A stretch of 36,065 nt of DNA from NCBI GenBank assembly GCA_903921365.1, contig CAIXPS010000076.1, positions 1 through 36,065 of the forward strand. Direction: 5' to 3'. Below the pieces are notes generated by a model. The model had not been told where the DNA came from and made no database searches. It saw only the letters and a program-made list of their open reading frames with translations. Position numbers and translations under genes: made by a program. Shown here piece by piece: positions 1-8,847 of this stretch. This DNA comes from an uncultured bacterium (GTDB taxonomy: Bacteria; Chloroflexota; Anaerolineae; J036; Brachytrichaceae). The stretch's first letter is position 1, and the number at the start of each line of letters is the position of its first letter.

Positions 1-2
1 TG

Positions 3-470
3 ACACGCGCCCATCTTGCAGACTATCCGATGATTAATTGGGACGAACTCAATGAGATATCCGGAAATGGCATCGAGTGTGGCGGGCATACCCATACGCA
101 TATTCAGTTAGATCTTGTGTCAAAGGATGTTGCATACAATGAAATAACCCGTTGCAAGATGGAACTGGAACAACACCTGCAACGACCGGTTGCAACCTTC
201 GCATACCCTAACGGATACTGCGGAGGGCATGTGCGAGATCTGGTTTTGCAGGCTGGCTTCACAAGCGCCTGCGCCGTCAAGAATGCATTGTCGTTTAGCG
301 GGGATGACACGTACGCACTTGCCCGCGTTTTCATCACCCCTTATATGTCGCTGACGGATTTTGAACACGTGACGTTGGGGCGCGCGCCCCACCTTGCTCT
401 GCGCAGGGAACGACTTCGCACGAAAATCTGGCGACGGGCTCGCACACTATTCACACTTCTTGAGAAATAA
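3..470 (+). CDS. Polysaccharide deacetylase (NodB-like), C-terminal part
   Basis: The reading frame is open to the left edge, so the N-terminus, including the TFDD-type metal-binding motif, lies outside the window. The visible part has the second NodB motif (GGHTHTH, with the H-x3-H metal ligands) and the FAYPNG motif, both typical of carbohydrate esterase family 4. These enzymes remove N-acetyl groups from extracellular or cell-wall polysaccharides. A basic tail (RRERLRTKIWRRAR) ends the protein. The stop is 16 bases before the epimerase start, which suggests one operon with the glycopolymer genes downstream. An internal ATG at 30 is not the likely start, because the NodB fold must begin earlier. 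The family call is secure; the substrate is unknown. Confidence 0.85.
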   Translation, partial: TRAHLADYPMINWDELNEISGNGIECGGHTHTHIQLDLVSKDVAYNEITRCKMELEQHLQRPVATFAYPNGYCGGHVRDLVLQAGFTSACAVKNALSFSGDDTYALARVFITPYMSLTDFEHVTLGRAPHLALRRERLRTKIWRRARTLFTLLEK

Positions 471-486
471 CCCCCGAGGAAAAACT

Positions 487-1419
487 ATGGCTCTCATTCT
501 GGTCACTGGCGGCGCTGGGTTTATTGGTTCGCATTTGGTCGCTGCGCTATTGCAGAACGGGCATTCTGTCCGTGTTCTGGACAACCTCAGCGCCGGCAAA
601 CTCGAAAATCTCGCGGGCTTCCGAGAGGATATCGAGTTTATCGAGGGCGACATCCGAGATGACAAAACTGTCCACACTGCCGTTCACGGCATTGACAGCA
701 TCGTGCATGAGGCAGCGCTTGTCTCGGTTGCGATATCGGTGCGTGAACCGATAAGAACCGAAGAGACCAACGTCCTCGCAACGCTAAAGTTATTAATCGC
801 CGCGCGCGATGCAGGCGCGCGGCGCTTTGTATTTGCGTCGTCAGCCGCCGTGTATGGGTCGTCGCCCGAGCTACCCAAACGGGAAACCATGACCCCCTAC
901 CCCAATTCCCCTTATGGCTTGAGCAAGCTGGCGATGGAACACTATGCCCGGATATTCACTGAGCTCTACGGGCTGGAGACAGTCGGCCTGCGGTACTTCA
1001 ATGTGCTCGGCCCGCGCCAGGATCCATCGTCCGAATACTCAGGCGTCATCGCCAAGTTTGTCACGACGATGTTGCGCGGCATAGCGCCAACCCTCTATGG
1101 CGACGGACTGCAGACGCGTGATTTTGTCCACGTCCGCAATGTGGTTAAAGCTAATCTACTGGCATTATCCGCACCCATGTCGGGGGGTGTTTTCAACGTC
1201 GCGACGGGTCAAAGTCACACATTACTGGACTTGACTGCGACGCTGAACGGCATTCTTGGCACAGACTTCAAACCGGTGTTTGCGCCCGCAAGACACGGAG
1301 ATATCAAGTATTCAGAGGCAGATATCAGCCTGATACGCAACTATGGATATGAGCCTGTAGTGGATTTCGAGACTGGTCTGGCAGACACGGTCCAATGGTA
1401 TCGAGACCATGCCTTATAG
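487..1419 (+). CDS. NAD-dependent epimerase/dehydratase (UDP-glucose 4-epimerase-like)
   Basis: This is an extended short-chain dehydrogenase of 310 residues that interconverts or dehydrates nucleotide sugars for polysaccharide synthesis. The N-terminal Rossmann motif GGAGFIGSH starts at residue 8, SSAAVYG provides the catalytic Ser/Thr region, and the Tyr-x3-Lys pair is Y143/K147 in YGLSK. The frame is open back to 394, but the start at 487 is preferred: GAGGA at 476-480 sits six bases before ATG, and the Rossmann strand begins right after it. The length fits UDP-glucose 4-epimerase-like proteins (GalE and relatives), but the exact substrate cannot be read from the sequence. It lies between a deacetylase and a FemAB-type transferase, consistent with a surface glycopolymer locus. 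Confidence 0.9.
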   Translation: MALILVTGGAGFIGSHLVAALLQNGHSVRVLDNLSAGKLENLAGFREDIEFIEGDIRDDKTVHTAVHGIDSIVHEAALVSVAISVREPIRTEETNVLATLKLLIAARDAGARRFVFASSAAVYGSSPELPKRETMTPYPNSPYGLSKLAMEHYARIFTELYGLETVGLRYFNVLGPRQDPSSEYSGVIAKFVTTMLRGIAPTLYGDGLQTRDFVHVRNVVKANLLALSAPMSGGVFNVATGQSHTLLDLTATLNGILGTDFKPVFAPARHGDIKYSEADISLIRNYGYEPVVDFETGLADTVQWYRDHAL

Positions 1420-1455
1420 TAAGAGAAACTGTTTCCCGTAATCACCACGAACCAA

Positions 1456-2526
1456 ATGCGAGTCATCAGCCCTGCACCACACGATGCGTGGGAAGCCATA
1501 CATACAGCCGATCCAAACGCCCTGGTGAGTCAAAGTGCTGCCTGGATGAACTGCATTTGTTACACCACCGGCGCGACTGATGCAAGCCGCCTATACAATC
1601 TTGGGGACGGTCGAATGGCAGTGCTTCCACTGGCGCAGACTCGTGTCGCTCCCATGTTTCTTTCCAGCCTGAGATCACCGCCATCAGGATGGGGCATAGG
1701 AGGGCTGATTGCAAATTGCAATTTGCAGGTTGAGGACCTTTGCCATATCCTTGATGACCTTGCACGCTTGCCACACTTAAGCATCTCAATACGCCCTAAT
1801 CCACTAACGGATCAACTCTGGGCGTCAGCGATGCACGCGCATGTGATTGCGTTGCCGCGACGCGCTCATGTGCTTGACCTGGTTGAGGGTTTCGACGCTT
1901 TATGGTTGAAGCGCTACAAACACGCCACGCGCACAGCCGTCCGCAAGGCCGAAAAGTCAGGGGTTACTATTGAGTGTAACAGTGATGAAAAGAGTGTTAT
2001 CGACTTCCACAAACTATACTTGCGCTCGCTTGACAGGTGGGGAGCACAACAACATGAACCCCGCGCGTTAACCCATTGGCGCGGCTTAAGGCGTGATCCG
2101 ATACAAAAGCTTCAGAATATATCAATCATGTCGGGAATAAACTGTCGAATCTATACAGCACGGGTGAATGGGGAACCAGTCGCAGCGTCGCTATTGTTAA
2201 TCGGTCAGAATGCGCATATGACACGGGATGTAATGATCAAGGAACTTGCGGGGCCAGTGCGAGCTAATGATCTTTTGTACAACCGCGCCATCAAAGATGC
2301 CTGCGAAGCCGGATGCCATTATTTTCACATGGGTGAGACAGGTTCTTCAATATCACTGGCGCGTTTTAAGACCGGCTTTGGCGCAGAAGCTTACGAGTAC
2401 GCCGAATACCGGCTCGAACGTCTGCCTCTCACACAAGTCGATGCTCTCCTGCGCAAGATCGTGAAACGCATCATTGGCTTTAAAGACACAACAAACGATG
2501 CGCGCGCCAATGAAGGGCAACATTAA
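1456..2526 (+). CDS. FemAB/GNAT-type acyltransferase (peptidoglycan-bridge or lipid-linked glycan modification)
   Basis: The protein has 356 residues and two tandem GNAT-like halves, as in the FemAB family. The central motif KRYKHATRTAVRKAEKSGV is the typical basic helix of this family, and the C-terminal segment with HMGETGSSISLARFKTGFG matches the usual end of the second GNAT domain. FemAB proteins move aminoacyl groups from charged tRNA onto lipid II; relatives in exopolysaccharide clusters probably acylate glycan intermediates. No ribosome binding site is visible before the ATG, which lies 36 bases after the epimerase stop. The stop is 2 bases before the flippase-kinase start, so the two are probably translationally coupled. 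The fold call is good; the acyl donor and acceptor are unknown. Confidence 0.8.
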   Translation: MRVISPAPHDAWEAIHTADPNALVSQSAAWMNCICYTTGATDASRLYNLGDGRMAVLPLAQTRVAPMFLSSLRSPPSGWGIGGLIANCNLQVEDLCHILDDLARLPHLSISIRPNPLTDQLWASAMHAHVIALPRRAHVLDLVEGFDALWLKRYKHATRTAVRKAEKSGVTIECNSDEKSVIDFHKLYLRSLDRWGAQQHEPRALTHWRGLRRDPIQKLQNISIMSGINCRIYTARVNGEPVAASLLLIGQNAHMTRDVMIKELAGPVRANDLLYNRAIKDACEAGCHYFHMGETGSSISLARFKTGFGAEAYEYAEYRLERLPLTQVDALLRKIVKRIIGFKDTTNDARANEGQH

Positions 2527-2527
2527 A

Positions 2528-4897
2528 ATGGCTTCGCCCACACGCCAATTCGGTATAGCGTTAATCCAAAGAGTAGTCGCCCACCTGCGCGAACCGCTCT
2601 TCTGGAATGGCTATGCCTTGATCCTGAGTTCGATGGCGACATCGTTACTCGGTCTGGTGTACTGGGGCGTCGCCGCGCGCGCCTACAACGCCGAAATCGT
2701 CGGAACAAACACTGCGACCATGTCTGGCTTACAGCTACTCAGTCTGTTAGCCCAACTGGGCATGGTGAATGTCGCCAATCGTTTCATCCCGACTGCCGGC
2801 AAGGCGACGGCGAAGTTGGTGCTCATCGCCTACGCTGTTGCCGTCACGGCAGCGCTTTTGGCAGGGCTGGTATTTTTAAGCGGAATCACTATCTGGGCGC
2901 CCTCGCTCGCTTTTATCAGCAGTAATCCGGTGCTTGCCATGTGCTTCATTGGCGCCACTATGGGATGGGTGATCTTCGTGATTCAGGACGCCGTGCTTGT
3001 CGGGTTAAGACAGGCGACATGGGTGCCGATCGAGAACATCGTATTCGCTGTTGCCAAGATTGCGTTGCTGATTGCATTTGTGTCGTTTATTCCGGATTAC
3101 GGCATCTTCGCTTCGTGGGTGATCCCATCTATTCTGATAATCATCCCCACAAACATCCTCATTTTCAGATACCTGATACCGCGTCATGTGCGCGATACGG
3201 CCGCGCGCACCATCGAGATAAAAGTTGGCGCACTATTCCGCTTCATTACAGGAAACTACCTCAGCACATTGATCTGGAATTCAACGGTGACTACCATCCC
3301 GTTGCTTGTATTCAGCAGAGTCGGGGCAGAAACGAGCGCCTACTTCTATCTACCGTGGACGATTGCATTTGCGCTGCATCTGGTATGCACCAGCCTGAAC
3401 ATGTCATTCCTGACCGAGGTCGTATCAGACAACGCCAAACTGTCCTCTTACAGTTTCCGCACCTGGAGTCAGACGCTGTTAATACTCATACCGGCGGTGA
3501 TCGTCATTGAAGTTGGCGCGCCATTCATCTTGCAGTTATTCGGTAATAGCTATGCGTCGGGCGGCGCAACCCTTCTGCGGTTACTGACGTTGTCAACCAT
3601 CGGGTACAGCTTTACGGCTCATTTCCTTGAGATTTCGCGCGCGCGTCAACGCAATAGAGACGCATTCATCGTGCAGGCAGTCTTGTGTTTCATTATATTA
3701 AGCTTGGGATACATTTTTCTTGGAATCTGGGGGATCACTGGGCTGGGAATCGCCTGGTTTATCGCTCACACAGCAGTAGGCGCATACCTGGCAGTCACAA
3801 AACTGAGTTATATATGGCTTCCGGAGCTGAAGAAAGGCGGTTCTGGCAGAAACATCCGCTTTGTAAGCACGCTGCTGTGGAAGTGGACACACAGGCGCAG
3901 GAACGCAGAAGCGTTGCGTTTGGCGCCACAGATTCTGGCAGATATCACTGGAACCGAGGCTATGCCCCAGATGCGCAGTTGGGCGAAATACACGGTTATT
4001 CCGACCACTTCTGATATGTCCGTTATTAGTGTCGGTCCTGTTGACGGGCCAGCAGAAGGCATTGTCAAGATACCGCGTTCAGAGTCCGCTGAGAATAGCT
4101 TTTTGAAACAGAAACACATGCTGTCATTGGTGAGGGAGGATGCGCGGCTTGTCGAATTCTCAAATCTGTTGCCTGTCGTCCTTGCTGATGGAAGCACGAA
4201 CGGTCATTTGTACAGTCTGGAGCAGATGATTCCGGGCGTCAGCGCACAGTATTGCGCCAATCATCACCAAGGCTGCCTGTCCACGCTAGCAGTGGCCGCA
4301 GATGCAATCAGGATGCTCCACATTCAAACCGCCAATACAATCAGTGTCAGCCCCAAGATGATTTCACACTGGGTCGATCAGCGTATAGCGGTTCTCGATA
4401 AGCTATATGAAAAACCGATTCCGGGATTCGTCAGCCGATCGGCGATCAAGCGTTTACAAGCAGAATTACATTCCAGTTTCATTGACAAAAATGCGACAGT
4501 CTCATGGGTGCATGGAGACTACTGGCTGGGAAATATCCGCGTTACGCCTGATGGAAAGACCGTAACAGGCATACTCGATTGGGAACAAGCGGCGCCGGAT
4601 GAAATTCCGCAATGCGATGTTCTGCTGCTCCTTGTTACAACGCGCATGGCTACCACAGCCAGTGAAATGGGGGACGTCGTCACCCAGCTGTTGAGCAACC
4701 CATCCTGGTCGGCAGAAGAAAAGGCAATTCTTGACCAGGCTGCTAAGGATTTCAAGTTCGACCCAATCGACATGCGTTCTTTGCTCCTCTTGACCTGGCT
4801 ACGGCATGTCAGCGATGAGGTCGCAAAGACGACGCACAGGGCAACACACTGGTATTGGATCTACCGAAATGTCGAATGGGTGCTCAGAAAGCTGTAG
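2528..4897 (+). CDS. Wzx-like polysaccharide flippase fused to an aminoglycoside-phosphotransferase (APH)-like kinase domain
   Basis: This protein of about 789 residues has two parts. Residues 1 to about 440 carry many hydrophobic helices typical of a MOP-superfamily oligosaccharide flippase, including the N-terminal segment around LILSSMATSLLGLVYWGVAARA. Residues from about 500 onward form an APH-like kinase: a Lys in GIVKIPRS that could contact ATP, the catalytic loop HGDYWLGN at H662 to N669, and the metal-binding D684 in DWE. The catalytic residues are therefore intact. The frame is open to 2474, but ATG 2528 follows the FemAB stop directly and has AAGGG upstream. Typical flippases have 400-500 residues and no such domain. 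Inference: the kinase could phosphorylate the lipid-linked glycan or gate export. Both halves are confidently recognised; the joint function is not known. Confidence 0.82.
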   Translation: MASPTRQFGIALIQRVVAHLREPLFWNGYALILSSMATSLLGLVYWGVAARAYNAEIVGTNTATMSGLQLLSLLAQLGMVNVANRFIPTAGKATAKLVLIAYAVAVTAALLAGLVFLSGITIWAPSLAFISSNPVLAMCFIGATMGWVIFVIQDAVLVGLRQATWVPIENIVFAVAKIALLIAFVSFIPDYGIFASWVIPSILIIIPTNILIFRYLIPRHVRDTAARTIEIKVGALFRFITGNYLSTLIWNSTVTTIPLLVFSRVGAETSAYFYLPWTIAFALHLVCTSLNMSFLTEVVSDNAKLSSYSFRTWSQTLLILIPAVIVIEVGAPFILQLFGNSYASGGATLLRLLTLSTIGYSFTAHFLEISRARQRNRDAFIVQAVLCFIILSLGYIFLGIWGITGLGIAWFIAHTAVGAYLAVTKLSYIWLPELKKGGSGRNIRFVSTLLWKWTHRRRNAEALRLAPQILADITGTEAMPQMRSWAKYTVIPTTSDMSVISVGPVDGPAEGIVKIPRSESAENSFLKQKHMLSLVREDARLVEFSNLLPVVLADGSTNGHLYSLEQMIPGVSAQYCANHHQGCLSTLAVAADAIRMLHIQTANTISVSPKMISHWVDQRIAVLDKLYEKPIPGFVSRSAIKRLQAELHSSFIDKNATVSWVHGDYWLGNIRVTPDGKTVTGILDWEQAAPDEIPQCDVLLLLVTTRMATTASEMGDVVTQLLSNPSWSAEEKAILDQAAKDFKFDPIDMRSLLLLTWLRHVSDEVAKTTHRATHWYWIYRNVEWVLRKL

Positions 4898-4944
4898 CCT
4901 CCTGAAGTCAAAACGTCCCCATATCACCAGGCTGTTCCTGTAGA

Positions 4945-6888
4945 ATGATACGAGAGATGGACAGGCCCACCACCGCTAAAAGCAAGGCGCCGCCGCCCAG
5001 TGTCACCGCACACCGGGGGATTCGACATCTCGTGCAATACCGGCCCAAATTGCCCCAGGGCATCGATTTCACTAACCTGATCCGAAAAACCTGGCCGCTG
5101 GTCATTCTGAGTGCAGTTCTCGTGACATATGTGGTCTCAGTCTGGGGCGCCGATGTAAACCACATGACCGATTTCGGTTTCCTGTCAGTACTTCCGCCGG
5201 CGGCTTACGCAGCACTCGCAGTCCTGATCATAAGCGCCTGTATCTTGATCTTCCACCAACCCGAAGATAGCCTGTTCATATTTGCGTTCATCTTCACCCT
5301 GGTGCTGTTGGTGCATGGCGCCCCAAATGTGCTCTATGGCACACTCAGGTATTCATGGTCGTGGAAACACGTCGGGATGGTTGACTATATTCAAGACTAC
5401 GGCAGCATCAATCCCGCAATTGCGTACCTGGGTGTCTATCATAACTGGCCTGGGTTCTTCGCCTTTGGGGCATTTTTGACAGAAATAACCGGCGCGCAAT
5501 CGGCCCTCAATTTTGCTGGCTGGGCGCCTGTTTTCTTTAACTTGATCGACATCGCTGCTCTTCTGTTTATCTACAGCTCTTTGACCACTGACCGGCGAGT
5601 CATCTGGTTTGCAGCACTGATCTTCTGTCTGACGAACTGGGTTGGGCAGGACTATTTCTCACCACAGGCGATGAATTATTTCTTCCACCTCATCATCATA
5701 GGGATGATTCTGAAGTGGTTCACCGTAACATCCCCGCCCACACTCACTGTTCTACACCGGATACCAATCGTTCGTCGCTTCGCGGTGCCCATCCTCCGGT
5801 TGCTCAGCCGGGCGATCGACTCAGATGCGCCTGTGAACGCCTCTACTTCGACTGAGCGGATCATCTACCAGGGGATAATCGTGGCAGTCTTTGGCGTCAT
5901 TGTAGTAAGCCATCAGATCACGCCTTTCATGACGATCATCACGGTATTCGGCTTGTTGCTGGCGCGCCAGATTAAACCGCGCCTGCTGCCATTCATTTTA
6001 TTATTCATGTTCGTGGCGTGGCTCATGACAGGGGCGCGCACCTATATGCAGATTCAAGTGTCCAGCATGCTAAGGGACCTTGTGCAGTTTGGGGATCATC
6101 TGACATCCACCTTGCACGACACAACGACTTTCAGCCCTGGGCAGGTGATTGTGTCTGCCATGGTGCGCGGGGAAACGCTGGCCGTCGTGCTGCTGGCCGT
6201 GGCTGGCGCATTTCGCCGATACCGCAATAGAAACATTGACGTGCCAATCATCATCTGTGTCATTGCCCCATTTTCAGCATTACTGGCCAGTTCGTATGGC
6301 GGAGAGATTCTATTTCGGGTTTATTTCTTTGCCCTTCCCTTCCTGGCATTGTTTATTGCGTTGTTGATACGACCCACGTTCAGATTGCCGCAAAGATGGC
6401 TGATGACTGTTTTCGCCGCTGTGATGAGTTGTATGCTATTCATCGGCTTTCTGTTTGCGTATTACGGCAAAGATCAGTGGAATTACTTCACGCCCAACGA
6501 AGTAGCGGCGTCGGACTATCTTTTTAACAATGCGCCGCCCGGCACACTTGTGATAGAAGGATCGCGCAACTATCCCTCAGAGTATCGCAACTACTCCCGG
6601 TTTACCTACCTCATGCTCTCACGAGAGATTCCACTGGATGCGAAGCTGGTCACAGACACGACGGCAACGCTGGCGCGCTGGATGAGCGAATCAAAATACT
6701 CGGCAGCGTTTGTCATCATCTCCCGCAGTCAGATACTTGAAGAACACGGACTTGGCGAGATACCAATAGGCACACTTGAGAATATCAAACAAACGTTGCT
6801 GGATTCACCCTTGTTCCGCGTCGTTTACCGTAACGACGATGTGATTATCTTCAGACTCGCCGACAAGTACGATGCGGCACAGCCATGA
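4945..6888 (+). CDS. Large polytopic membrane protein, GT-C/DUF2206-like
   Basis: A protein of about 647 residues with more than ten hydrophobic segments and a soluble C-terminal part of about 120 residues. The lumenal-type loop with YHNWPGFFAFGAF resembles membrane proteins with a GT-C-like layout (DUF2206-type), which use lipid-linked sugar donors. No metal or donor motif is certain, so a glycosyltransferase role is inferred from fold and context. The ATG at 4957 may be the true start: TAGAAT at 4941-4946 lies ten bases before it, as in a leaderless promoter, and the ATG at 4945 falls inside that box. The gene follows the flippase-kinase by 47 bases, and its stop overlaps the next start in an ATGA. 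Confidence 0.65.
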   Translation: MIREMDRPTTAKSKAPPPSVTAHRGIRHLVQYRPKLPQGIDFTNLIRKTWPLVILSAVLVTYVVSVWGADVNHMTDFGFLSVLPPAAYAALAVLIISACILIFHQPEDSLFIFAFIFTLVLLVHGAPNVLYGTLRYSWSWKHVGMVDYIQDYGSINPAIAYLGVYHNWPGFFAFGAFLTEITGAQSALNFAGWAPVFFNLIDIAALLFIYSSLTTDRRVIWFAALIFCLTNWVGQDYFSPQAMNYFFHLIIIGMILKWFTVTSPPTLTVLHRIPIVRRFAVPILRLLSRAIDSDAPVNASTSTERIIYQGIIVAVFGVIVVSHQITPFMTIITVFGLLLARQIKPRLLPFILLFMFVAWLMTGARTYMQIQVSSMLRDLVQFGDHLTSTLHDTTTFSPGQVIVSAMVRGETLAVVLLAVAGAFRRYRNRNIDVPIIICVIAPFSALLASSYGGEILFRVYFFALPFLALFIALLIRPTFRLPQRWLMTVFAAVMSCMLFIGFLFAYYGKDQWNYFTPNEVAASDYLFNNAPPGTLVIEGSRNYPSEYRNYSRFTYLMLSREIPLDAKLVTDTTATLARWMSESKYSAAFVIISRSQILEEHGLGEIPIGTLENIKQTLLDSPLFRVVYRNDDVIIFRLADKYDAAQP

Positions 6889-7226
6889 GACAGCGCATCA
6901 CCTGGCCGATCATTATCATTGTCTCTGCGTTGAGCGCCGGGCTGGCATCACTTGGCTTCCTGCCAACAATCCTGCAGTTTCTGATTATCGGCGGCTTCAT
7001 CCTTGTGATACCCGGCATGGCCTATATCCGCCTGATGCTTTCTACCCCGTCACTCACGCGTTTTATTCTCTCGGTTGCGCTCAGCCTGTCGCTGTCCACT
7101 TTTGTGTCGATGTTCATGGTTCTGACGCATACCTGGTATCCGCTAGGCGGACTGTATTTTCTCATCGCAATCAGCATCGCCGGCGCTGCTCTGCAGATTA
7201 TTCTGTCCCCCCGAAACCAGTGGTGA
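6885..7226 (+). CDS. Small four-helix membrane protein, unknown function
   Basis: A protein of 113 residues with about four transmembrane helices and almost no soluble part. The segment FILVIPGMAYIRLM recalls the N-terminal membrane region of DUF1616/DUF2206-like proteins, but the similarity is weak. The start overlaps the stop of the preceding GT-C-like gene by four bases (ATGA), which indicates translational coupling and a shared role, perhaps as a subunit of the same membrane complex. No catalytic motif is visible. Confidence 0.6.
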   Translation: MRQRITWPIIIIVSALSAGLASLGFLPTILQFLIIGGFILVIPGMAYIRLMLSTPSLTRFILSVALSLSLSTFVSMFMVLTHTWYPLGGLYFLIAISIAGAALQIILSPRNQW

Positions 7227-7278
7227 CTCCTGTTTTACCGCGCGACCCGCAACCCGACTCCGAACGCCTAAAAGCATC

Positions 7279-7284
7279 TACAAT
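7279..7284 (+). promoter_or_regulatory. Candidate -10 box for a leaderless HAD transcript
   Basis: TACAAT ends nine bases before the ATG at 7294, so a transcript starting at the usual distance would have almost no 5' leader. No ribosome binding site is present. No convincing -35 box is seen, so the call rests on the -10 and its spacing. The same TACAAT-N9-ATG layout occurs on the minus strand at 33541-33555. Confidence 0.4.
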
Positions 7285-7293
7285 TACAACCCT

Positions 7294-7959
7294 ATGCAAT
7301 CTACTGCCAATGCAATCATCTGGGACATGGACGGCGTTCTTGTCGATTCTGGATCATTCCATTACCGCGCCTGGCGCGAGACGCTGCGAGCGGTGATGAA
7401 CACGGATATTACTTATGCCGCTTTTCAACGCACCTTCGGTTTGCGGAATCTTGAGATGCTCAGGGACACCCTCGGCTACAACCTGACGCTCGACGAAGTG
7501 AATCACCTTGCGGGTATCAAAGAAGAGCGATATCTGGAGTTGATTCGTCAGCAAGGCATGAGCCTGCTGCCGGGAGTAAAGGAATGGCTAGATCAGACAA
7601 CCGCTGCAGGCTGGCGTCAGGCAGTTGCATCCTCTGCACCGCGCGTGAATGTAGAAGCAGTGGTTGACGCGGTAAATATCCGGGGGTATTTCGATGCGAT
7701 GGTATCCGCAGAGGATGTGTCGCGCGGCAAACCCGACCCGGAAGTGTATCTTGCTGCGGCGACGAAACTGGGCGTGACCCCGTCCCGGTGTATCGTCATT
7801 GAAGACGCGCCGGTGGGCATTCAAGGCGCCCGTAGCGCGGGCATGAAATGCATCGGCGTATTAACCACACATGATCACCTTGACGGCGATCTGGTTGTCA
7901 ATCGCCTGTCGGATGCGACCTTTGCAATGGCGGTCGATCTACTGAACAGTGCGTCGTAG
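7294..7959 (+). CDS. HAD-superfamily phosphatase/phosphomutase (beta-phosphoglucomutase-like)
   Basis: This is a HAD subfamily I protein of 221 residues. Motif I is DMDGVLVDS (nucleophile D11, acid/base D13), motif II is in VASSAPR, motif III is the Lys of SRGKPDPEVYL, and motif IV is VIEDAPVGIQGARSAGM. The helical cap between motifs I and II is of the beta-phosphoglucomutase/phosphatase type. It acts on a small phosphorylated sugar in the cytoplasm, but mutase and phosphatase cannot be told apart here. The last 21 bases overlap the convergent isomerase gene on the other strand. It may function with the neighbouring sugar genes. Confidence 0.88.
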   Translation: MQSTANAIIWDMDGVLVDSGSFHYRAWRETLRAVMNTDITYAAFQRTFGLRNLEMLRDTLGYNLTLDEVNHLAGIKEERYLELIRQQGMSLLPGVKEWLDQTTAAGWRQAVASSAPRVNVEAVVDAVNIRGYFDAMVSAEDVSRGKPDPEVYLAAATKLGVTPSRCIVIEDAPVGIQGARSAGMKCIGVLTTHDHLDGDLVVNRLSDATFAMAVDLLNSAS

Positions 7960-8814
7960 CGCTTCCGCCCAGCATTTCTGCGCAATTTGCGTGTAGACCA
8001 TCGCCTGCTGCCAGCGATCGCCTTCTTCGATCCACTCGCCACGGGAGTTTAGAATAAGCCGCGCGTAGCTGATTTCGGGCCCCAAAAGCTCAGGAGCGAA
8101 GTTAAGGTAATCTCCGGACTGAGCGGTTTTCAAAAAACCGGCTATGCATCGCGTCCACATCTCTCGGAAATGCGACACATTAGGCCTGTCCGAACCATCA
8201 CCTATATCCACCTGGATACACCCGGGTGAGGAAATGCGGCCATGAATAAAGCGCACGCGGTCGAACACCGGCTGTATAAAATCAAACTTGGCGTTGATAT
8301 CGCCATAGACCATTTCGAGACCTGTGTACCAGTGCGAGAAGTCGCCGTTAAATCGTATTTCCGGAAAGCGCTCAGTCAGCTTTACCGTTCGCCATAAATC
8401 CTGCGTGATTGTCGCTCTGTGGGTCTCAATGTACATCGGGATGTCTACTGTCACAGATGCTGTGAGGATGGCCTCAACCATGCGACTGACTTCGTCGTCA
8501 TCCTCCATTCCCCACCCGGCATGCAATGTGATGCAGTCATATCCTTTTGCCTTGCCGTCGCGCGCAACCACATAGGCATCCTCTGGTATATTCACCCGAC
8601 CGCCGCCCGATTGCCCGAGACCCAATTCGCGACAAGCCGCGAGATCGCCGCCCTGTATCGCCTCATATCCCGAGTGCTTGACCGCCAGATGCAAGGCTCG
8701 ATCATCCCCCTGCGGCGCAGTTGTATAGAGAGGCAGTCCCGCAACATTCGCATAAGTGATACTCTTCCTTAAAGCTGGTGCGCGTCCAGAGCCATCATTT
8801 GTATTCTTAACCAT
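7939..8814 (-). CDS. Sugar-phosphate isomerase/epimerase-like TIM-barrel protein
   Basis: A protein of 291 residues with the features of the xylose isomerase-like TIM-barrel superfamily: a conserved LHAGW strand, a Glu strand in MYIETHRAT, FNGDFSHWYTG near the middle, and an RFIHGRIS strand with a His. These strands normally supply the metal-binding Glu, Asp and His. The substrate is unknown. The start ATG at 8814 has AGAGGT about seven bases upstream on the minus strand. It is the last gene of a minus-strand run behind Rho (33-base gap) and overlaps the HAD gene tail to tail by 21 bases. A second member of the superfamily, clearly divergent, lies at 10755-11615. Confidence 0.78.
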   Translation of the reverse strand: MVKNTNDGSGRAPALRKSITYANVAGLPLYTTAPQGDDRALHLAVKHSGYEAIQGGDLAACRELGLGQSGGGRVNIPEDAYVVARDGKAKGYDCITLHAGWGMEDDDEVSRMVEAILTASVTVDIPMYIETHRATITQDLWRTVKLTERFPEIRFNGDFSHWYTGLEMVYGDINAKFDFIQPVFDRVRFIHGRISSPGCIQVDIGDGSDRPNVSHFREMWTRCIAGFLKTAQSGDYLNFAPELLGPEISYARLILNSRGEWIEEGDRWQQAMVYTQIAQKCWAEALRRTVQ

Positions 8815-8847
8815 CGGCTTACCTCTTCTCTAGCACAATCACACCCA

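Noticed and set aside
394-486. N-terminal extension of the epimerase
   Set aside because: The extension overlaps the deacetylase gene, and GAGGA with the Rossmann strand places the start at 487.
2941-3510. Plus-strand frame of 189 codons
   Set aside because: It lies inside the flippase-kinase gene in another frame, and its translation is rich in His, Arg and Cys without any membrane or domain pattern.
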